Shown: positions 19,293 to 23,681 of the stretch, piece by piece
Numbering within the stretch: position 1 is the stretch's first letter
Layout: the number at the start of each line of letters is the position of its first letter
DNA from: a virus
Reading direction: 5' to 3' (one strand)
DNA length: 23,681 bases
IMG/VR virus record: IMGVR_UViG_3300017776_000191
Span: 1-23,681 of that record
Translations under genes and position numbers: made by a program
The notes under the pieces: model-generated
The model's input: the letters and a program-made list of their open reading frames with translations, nothing else
Told to the model about the DNA's origin: nothing
Databases searched by the model: none

Positions 19293-19829
19293 ATAATCTC
19301 TAAAAATAGCCACCGAATAATTGCTTAATTCAATAACTGTATGATCATATTGAAGCGTCCTTGCGTAGCTTTCCCAATCAAAATGGTATTGAAGGTGTTC
19401 GGGTATTTCGTTAAATAAATCGCAATCTGTGGCGTATTCGTCCGCGTAACTTTGGAAGTTGTCCCACTCTCCGCAGTAGCGCTCTTCTGCTTCTGATATA
19501 CATTCTGTAATTTTGTAGCCTGTAGCGTTAGCGAATTCGGAAATAGTTTCTAAATCTAAATGAGATTCTTCTACTGCATGCACAAAGTCGAAAAGCTCTT
19601 CATGGTCGGGGTACTCTCCAAAAGATGAGGGCAGTAGCTCATAATCAAAGACCGCGATTTCTTCCGCGTTCTTCGTGGCTTTTTTAACTGCTTTCCAATA
19701 GTCGGCAAATTCTGAATAATCAGAAGGGGCAACCCATTCACCTACTAAATTACCGCCGTTATATTCGCCTAAATTAGCAACCCATATCATAGGTTTTGTA
19801 TAGTGGTTCTCTTGTATAGTCTCGCTCAT
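19290..19829 (-). CDS. ardA: ArdA-family antirestriction protein
   Basis: 179 residues, slightly longer than typical ArdA (about 165). It begins with the ArdA first-domain pattern IWVANLGEYNGGNLVGEWV, continues DYELLPSSFGEYPDHEELFD, and has the late region with EEIAVFDYE, CGEWDNFQSYADEYATD and EIPEHLQYHFDWESYARTL, the family's acidic helical blocks. ArdA dimers mimic bent B-form DNA and block type I restriction enzymes. The protein is strongly acidic, as expected of a DNA mimic. CTAGGAG lies 9 nt before the ATG. Its junctions on both sides use the hairpin element, shared with its two upstream neighbours. Confidence 0.85.
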   Translation of the reverse strand: MSETIQENHYTKPMIWVANLGEYNGGNLVGEWVAPSDYSEFADYWKAVKKATKNAEEIAVFDYELLPSSFGEYPDHEELFDFVHAVEESHLDLETISEFANATGYKITECISEAEERYCGEWDNFQSYADEYATDCDLFNEIPEHLQYHFDWESYARTLQYDHTVIELSNYSVAIFRDY

Positions 19830-19853
19830 AATATTTTTCTCCTAGTTTATTTA

Positions 19854-19910
19854 TTGACTAAGACGCGCTTGCGCGCGTTTCGGATATTAAATCCTCTTCA
19901 GTTAGCCTTA
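19854..19910 (-). repeat. 57-nt hairpin gene-junction element, copy A
   Basis: Identical over 57 nt to 20319-20375. On the minus strand it begins with the stop codon of the upstream gene, then an AGAGGATTTAATATCCG spacer and the hairpin ACGCGC-GCAA-GCGCGT (19863-19878), whose GCAA loop fits a GNRA tetraloop. It ends before the CTAGGAG of the downstream gene, ardA. Confidence 0.9.
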
Positions 19911-20303
19911 TAAGTTGTTATATGAAGCCTCCCATTTAGCAGTTATTTCATGAAGCCTGTATTTATCTTCAAGGATGCAACTGTAATCCTCGATTCTTTC
20001 AGCGCCTGAATCCCAATTACTCCAACTAATAGAGCCGACATATTGAGCGTCTCCGTTATATGTGTAGTCTTCATATAAAGGCGTAATTTGATCGGGTTTT
20101 GTTTTGTCTATTTTGTAAACTTCAATTAGCGCCGAATCTACCGCGTTCACTCCTTCGTATTGGTCGCCCTCTTTAGTATTGCAAGCTTTGGAAGTGTCCC
20201 GCGTTAGCTCTATAAGGACTTCTTGCTCACATTGAATTAAATAATGCAATTCTTCATCTTGCTCAAGAATGTTATCTAAAATTTCAATTAATAAATGTTT
20301 CAT
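19908..20303 (-). CDS. Acidic accessory protein, possible anti-defence partner
   Basis: 131 residues, strongly acidic throughout: LIEILDNILEQDEELHYLIQ, KEGDQYEGVNAVDSALIEV, then SNWDSGAERIEDYSCILED. Bounded on both sides by identical 57-nt hairpin junctions, with the ribosome-binding block CTAGGAGAAAAAAAATG at its start. Strong negative charge and position next to ardA fit a DNA-mimic or other counter-defence protein. No family recognised, so that is inference. Confidence 0.6.
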   Translation of the reverse strand: MKHLLIEILDNILEQDEELHYLIQCEQEVLIELTRDTSKACNTKEGDQYEGVNAVDSALIEVYKIDKTKPDQITPLYEDYTYNGDAQYVGSISWSNWDSGAERIEDYSCILEDKYRLHEITAKWEASYNNL

Positions 20304-20318
20304 TTTTTTTCTCCTAGT

Positions 20319-20375
20319 TTGACTAAGACGCGCTTGCGCGCGTTTCGGATATTAAATCCTCTTCAGTTAGCCTTA
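20319..20375 (-). repeat. 57-nt hairpin gene-junction element, copy B
   Basis: Exact copy of 19854-19910: stop codon, spacer, hairpin ACGCGC-GCAA-GCGCGT (20328-20343). It then leads into CTAGGAG and the ATG of the 19908-20303 gene. The shared CTAGGAGAAAAAAAATG start block recurs before the 20373-20843 gene, whose leader holds the promoter region instead of the hairpin. Confidence 0.9.
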
Positions 20376-20843
20376 GCAGTTCCACCACATATCCACATCA
20401 ATGACCTTTGAAACTAGGTTTTCTTCTGTGGCTTCATCATTCCAAAAAATCCAATCGTGCAAGTCCTTTAAAACTTTAGATTGTCTCATTGAGTAGGATT
20501 CTTTATGGTGATCTGTGAAGAAGGGAAAAAGTTTTTCGCCCTCATAACATCCCGTTAGTTGCAGAATTCCGTTTCCAGTCATAATGCAATGCCCTTGCAC
20601 TTGGCAATATAGTTTCCAATCATATAATTTTTTTTCTGCTTTTCTTTCCAACATATCTAAAGCAACTATTAAAAAATTATCTATGAGGTTGTTGATGTCC
20701 TGTTGTCTAGTGTCTTCAGGATTCTCTTGCGCGTATCTTTTTCGCTCTTCATAAACCTCATCTTTAGGGAGTCTTTCAACCCTCTCCGCAAGTCGGTTTT
20801 TATGCTCAATTTTTTCCTTAGCTATTCTTTCTCTTACTTCCAT
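20373..20843 (-). CDS. First gene of the accessory operon, unknown
   Basis: 156 residues. The N-terminal half is charged and helical (RIAKEKIEHKNRLAERVE, then LPKDEVYEERKRYAQENP); the C-terminal half is aromatic, with KLYDWKLYCQVQGHCIMTGN, FPFFTDHHKESYSMRQ and DVDMWWNC. His/Cys residues could bind metal but no motif is recognised. CTAGGAG lies upstream. As first gene of the minus-strand run it is probably made early along with ardA. Confidence 0.6.
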   Translation of the reverse strand: MEVRERIAKEKIEHKNRLAERVERLPKDEVYEERKRYAQENPEDTRQQDINNLIDNFLIVALDMLERKAEKKLYDWKLYCQVQGHCIMTGNGILQLTGCYEGEKLFPFFTDHHKESYSMRQSKVLKDLHDWIFWNDEATEENLVSKVIDVDMWWNC

Positions 20844-21001
20844 TTTTTTTCTCCTAGTTTTATAAAAACGATCTTATTAAGATCATTAAGACTATAACAG
20901 TATACGAATAATATCTAACACACAAGCTTTTTTTAATGTGCAGTTGTTAAATAACAAATGATATTTTCTCTCACGTCCTGAAACCCTTCTAATATCTAAC
21001 C
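20844..21001. promoter_or_regulatory. Divergent control region between accessory and packaging genes
   Basis: 158 nt without a gene. It contains GATCTTATTAAGATC (20870-20884, perfect 7-bp arms) near the accessory operon start and TTGTTA-AA-TAACAA (20944-20957) nearer the + strand genes. Both are operator-like. On the minus strand a TATACT hexamer preceded at 15 nt by TTGTGT is a possible promoter. Exact promoters cannot be fixed by eye. Confidence 0.4.
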
Positions 21002-21256
21002 ATGCAAGAAGAACACCTAGAGCGCAGACTCGAAAACGTGGAAACAGAATTGCGCGGAATCGCTCGCACTCTTTCCAGTCTTGCACGCATAGAAGAAAAA
21101 CTATCTAACGTTAATCACTTCATCCTTGACCACGAAACCAGGCTTAGAGTTTTAGAAGACTCAAGCGCTAAAGGTTCGGTTAATATCAAAATCGCAGAAC
21201 GTGTAATCTGGATAGTTCTTGCGGGAGCTTTAGCGTCATTAAATATAATCAACTAG
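21002..21256 (+). CDS. Coiled-coil protein with C-terminal membrane helix (XhlA/holin-like)
   Basis: 84 residues: a heptad-like N-terminal coiled coil (HLERRLENVETELRGIARTL, then RIEEKLSNVNHFILDHETRL), a short polar hinge, and a hydrophobic C-terminal helix (VIWIVLAGALASLNIIN). This is the layout of XhlA-type and related phage membrane proteins, often near lysis or packaging genes. Here it lies first in the + strand packaging cluster. Its stop overlaps the frame of the HNH gene. There is no Shine-Dalgarno before the ATG; the role is uncertain. Confidence 0.6.
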   Translation: MQEEHLERRLENVETELRGIARTLSSLARIEEKLSNVNHFILDHETRLRVLEDSSAKGSVNIKIAERVIWIVLAGALASLNIIN

Positions 21257-21780
21257 AGCTTCTAAAGTATCTACATGGCGGAAGATTCAAACCGCGAAAC
21301 TTTGTTGAAATAGAAAAAATTTGTAATTTTTGCGGACTAACCCTAGCGCAGTCTTCTTTTGATTCCATATATAAGAAGGGTAAAGAATATAAAAGAAATA
21401 GATGCAGAACCTGTAGAGCTAAACAAGGTGAATGCTATAAGAAGTTTATAAGGAGAGCGCACACAAAGCTCAAGCATGCTAGAAGAAAACAAGGAAAAGA
21501 ATGGCAGCTCACTCCAGAAATATTAATAGAGATATATGAGAGGCAAAAAGGCATCTGCTATCTAACTGCAAAGAAGATGACCCATGCAATGGCTGAAGGT
21601 ATGAAAGACACAAATATTAGCATAGACAGAATAGACCCCGCAAAAGGCTACGAGAAAACCAATATCTCTCTCTGTTGTGTTAGAGCTAACCTTATCAAAC
21701 ACACGTTAACAAATAGCGAACTAAAAGACTGGACAGAGGCAATATGGCAACACCTACAGAACGACAAGAACTCTTCATAG
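21238..21780 (+). CDS. HNH endonuclease without a canonical start codon
   Basis: The frame is open from 21238 to the TAG at 21778 (about 180 residues). It encodes an N-terminal zinc-like pair, KICNFCGL ... NRCRTCRAKQ, and a C-terminal HNH/endonuclease-VII-like part, ICYLTAKKM ... ISIDRIDPAKGYEKTNIS and LCCVRANLIKHTLT. The first in-frame ATG is at 21577, inside the domain, and no GTG or TTG exists upstream; ATT at 21238, with GGGAG 11 nt before it, is the best guess. It is next to the terminase, where HNH proteins often support packaging cleavage. The 3' end overlaps terS by 37 nt. Confidence 0.65.
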   Translation: MKYNQLELLKYLHGGRFKPRNFVEIEKICNFCGLTLAQSSFDSIYKKGKEYKRNRCRTCRAKQGECYKKFIRRAHTKLKHARRKQGKEWQLTPEILIEIYERQKGICYLTAKKMTHAMAEGMKDTNISIDRIDPAKGYEKTNISLCCVRANLIKHTLTNSELKDWTEAIWQHLQNDKNSS

Positions 21781-22142
21781 CTGAGTATGTAAAGACTAGA
21801 AATGGCTTTAAATCGGCTGTTAAGGCTGGCTATAGGGAGAACTCGGCACGGCAACAGGCGTCACGCTTGCTTACGAAAGAACACATTTTAAAACGTGTTG
21901 AACAAGAAACCCAACAAATACAAGCCCGTAACAACCTTGACGCTGATTATATAGTTAACAAATTAAGACAAGAGGCAGAAGGGATCACTCCAGACGCTAC
22001 CGCCAGTTCTAGGGTAAAGGCATTGGATCAGTTGGCTAAGATCGCTGGTGTTTATGCTCCTGTTAAGAGCGAAGTAGAAGCCAACATAAACCAAGAGGAT
22101 GACTGGCTCGCTAACTTAGACGAGGAAGAAGACCTCCATTAA
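21744..22142 (+). CDS. terS: Terminase small subunit
   Basis: 132 residues. The N-terminus (TERQELFIAEYVKTRNGFKS, AVKAGYRENSARQQASRLLT, then KEHILKRVEQETQQIQ) is the terminase small-subunit HTH pattern: 'Q..F..eY.k..n...A...AGYs...a...asrll....i...i'. A helical oligomerisation part and an acidic tail (NQEDDWLANLDEEEDLH) follow. TerS recognises phage DNA and regulates the large subunit at packaging initiation. It is joined to the large subunit by a one-base overlap (TAATG) and starts 37 nt inside the HNH gene. Confidence 0.9.
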   Translation: MATPTERQELFIAEYVKTRNGFKSAVKAGYRENSARQQASRLLTKEHILKRVEQETQQIQARNNLDADYIVNKLRQEAEGITPDATASSRVKALDQLAKIAGVYAPVKSEVEANINQEDDWLANLDEEEDLH

Positions 22143-23681
22143 TGGATAAACTCCAAAAGATAGGCGCAAGGGCAAAGAAAGACCTTCCATTCTATTCAAA
22201 GAACTTTTTGCGCATCATTAACAAGCAAGGCGAAAGAGTCCCTTTCGTGTTCAACCCCTCTCAATTAGAGGTTCATAGAAGGCTACAGAGGCAATTAAAA
22301 GAAACAGGACGCATCAGAGCTTTAGTTCTTAAATCGCGCCAGCTGGGTATCTCTACATACTCTGAAGCGCGTTTATTTTGGCGGGCAGTTACTACTAAGA
22401 ATGCTAATGCTGTAGTTATCTCACATTTAAACAGCTCAAGCAAAGCTATCTTTGAAATGATACGCCACTTTTATGACCATATACCGCATCAAGCTTTTAA
22501 ACCAGAGACAGGACAGCTCACGCAAACAAGCATTTCTTTTGAGAAGCTCAATAGCCAGTTCAGGGTGCATACTGCAAGAACGGGAGACGTAGGACGTGGA
22601 CAAACAAACAAGTATTTGCATTTGTCAGAAGTTGCGTTCTTTCCTCAAAAAGCAGAGATTGTTGCTGGATTACTGCAAACAGTTCCGCGTTTAGGTTCAG
22701 AAGTTATCCTTGAATCCACTGCTAACGGGGCGGGGGGATGGTTCTACGAGCGCTGCCTAAAGGCGATCCATGATAATAATAAAGGGGCATCCGAAGATTG
22801 GGAACTAATATTCTTACCTTGGACTGATCACTCAGAGTACAGAGTACCCCCAGACCCCTATTTTGAACCCTCCGAATATGAAGAGTACCTTACCGAAAAA
22901 TTTGGGCTGGATAATTCTCAACTAAACTTCCGTAGGCTAAAAATAGCCGAGTTAGGAAATGAGGATCTCTTTAAACAAGAGTACCCCCTAACCCCACAGG
23001 AGGCGTTCCTATTTTCTGGAAGGACATTTGTAGAGAGTACCTACATAGAAAATATATTAGAAGATTGTTTCTCTCACAACAAAGAGGGGGAGATACTGCC
23101 CGATGTTACATTCTCTGAAAAGGCTAAAGGTCGTTTCAAAGAATGGCGTGAATGCGAAGCCGACCAAAGGTATTGCATAGGAGTTGATGTAGCCGAGGGG
23201 CTAGAAGGTAGAGATTATTCATGCGCTCAGGTAATGGACGCTATGGGTAATCAAGTTGCTTGCTGGCACGGACACATTGATCCGTTCATGTTTGGTGATC
23301 TATTGCGCGCACTAGGTCTTTTGTATAACAAAGCTTGGATGGTTGTTGAAAGAAATAATCACGGGCTTACGACAATAAGACGATTGCAAGAACTAGGTTA
23401 TCCGAACTTGTATGTAGATAGACAGGTAGACAACGCTTACGCAGACAAGATGACTAAGAAGGCTGGGTTCTTAACTACGAGTAAGACTAAGCCAGTATTG
23501 ATAGATGGACTAGCTACTCTGATTAGGCAAGGTGAGTCAGGGATAGTGTGTAAGGATTTGGTGAGTGAGTTGAGGACGTATGTACTGGACGATAAAGGGC
23601 ATACCAATGCTCAGCAAGGTTGCCATGACGATAGAGTTATGTCGTATGCACTAGCTTTATGGGGGCTGCAATCTATGCCCC
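22142..23681 (+). CDS. terL: Terminase large subunit (3' end beyond window)
   Basis: Open from ATG 22142 to the right edge, 513 codons visible. ATPase: LVLKSRQLGIST (Walker A-like, residues 61-72), a YLHLSEVAFF Walker B-like region and VILESTANGAGGWFYE (coupling motif). Nuclease: CIGVDVAEGLEGRDYS (first Asp), MVVERNNHG (acidic), and CHDDRVMSYALALWGL near the end (last Asp pair). TerL is the packaging motor that cuts and translocates phage DNA. The sequence is of the gp17-type ATPase-nuclease class; the end and stop are outside the window. Confidence 0.95.
   Translation, partial: MDKLQKIGARAKKDLPFYSKNFLRIINKQGERVPFVFNPSQLEVHRRLQRQLKETGRIRALVLKSRQLGISTYSEARLFWRAVTTKNANAVVISHLNSSSKAIFEMIRHFYDHIPHQAFKPETGQLTQTSISFEKLNSQFRVHTARTGDVGRGQTNKYLHLSEVAFFPQKAEIVAGLLQTVPRLGSEVILESTANGAGGWFYERCLKAIHDNNKGASEDWELIFLPWTDHSEYRVPPDPYFEPSEYEEYLTEKFGLDNSQLNFRRLKIAELGNEDLFKQEYPLTPQEAFLFSGRTFVESTYIENILEDCFSHNKEGEILPDVTFSEKAKGRFKEWRECEADQRYCIGVDVAEGLEGRDYSCAQVMDAMGNQVACWHGHIDPFMFGDLLRALGLLYNKAWMVVERNNHGLTTIRRLQELGYPNLYVDRQVDNAYADKMTKKAGFLTTSKTKPVLIDGLATLIRQGESGIVCKDLVSELRTYVLDDKGHTNAQQGCHDDRVMSYALALWGLQSMP

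Noticed and set aside
18765-19328. Two + strand open frames of 82 and 68 residues
   Set aside because: Both are antisense to supported minus-strand genes with good ribosome-binding sites and operon overlaps.

Overview
The window is a stretch of an AT-rich (roughly one-third G+C by eye), densely packed, temperate tailed-phage genome, either a free phage or a prophage. The evidence is a tyrosine integrase next to a tRNA-derived attachment site, an XRE-type repressor at a divergent early promoter region, an SSB/exonuclease/ERF recombination set, a DnaB-type replication pair, and small and large terminase genes running off the right end. The low G+C and the gene mix suggest a marine proteobacterial host. 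The attachment core matches the 3' half of a proteobacterial tRNA-Val(GAC) and looks closer to the gammaproteobacterial than the alphaproteobacterial form I remember; this is a hint only.

Layout, left to right. 1-1001 (+): end of a late/lysis region, with a partial coiled-coil protein, a DUF5675-type protein, a tiny basic protein and a holin-like membrane protein. 1003-3966 (+): a curli-like secretion/amyloid module made of CsgF, the CsgG lipoprotein channel, a secreted curlin-repeat protein and a FecR-domain protein with a curlin-like tail; each gene starts 56-86 nt inside the previous one. 3976-4251: a frameshifted small gene and a 26-residue membrane peptide. 4251-4504: attP-like site with a tRNA-Val core and two pairs of arm repeats. 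4505-5718 (-): integrase and an excisionase-like HTH protein. 5815-8920 (-): recombination operon (ERF, YqaJ-type exonuclease, SSB) ending with a CsrA-like protein carrying a large insertion and two unknown small proteins. 9186-10235 (-): winged-helix-like protein and repressor. 10458-15088 (+): replication initiator, DnaB helicase, then small DNA-metabolism genes (Ref-like HNH, DUF6378, PD-(D/E)XK-like nuclease). 15057-20843 (-): a convergent run of about 20 small accessory genes including ArdA antirestriction. 21002-23681 (+): membrane coiled-coil protein, HNH protein, TerS, TerL.

Two systems stand out. First, the curli-like module sits between lysis genes and the attachment site, the usual place for lysogenic-conversion cargo: CsgG would form an outer-membrane pore, CsgF would cap it, and the curlin-repeat and FecR/curlin proteins would be the exported or surface partners. 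CsgE, CsgB, CsgC and CsgD were not found in the window. Second, the accessory region is built from repeated gene junctions. A 15-nt block (GGAGAAAAGCTAATG) supplies a Shine-Dalgarno, the last codons (Glu-Lys-Ser-stop) of the upstream gene and the start of the downstream gene, and recurs at seven junctions plus a diverged eighth. A separate 57-nt junction with a GC-rich hairpin occurs in two identical copies and one diverged copy with a compensatory stem change, around ardA and its neighbours. Both look like modules for assembling interchangeable small genes.
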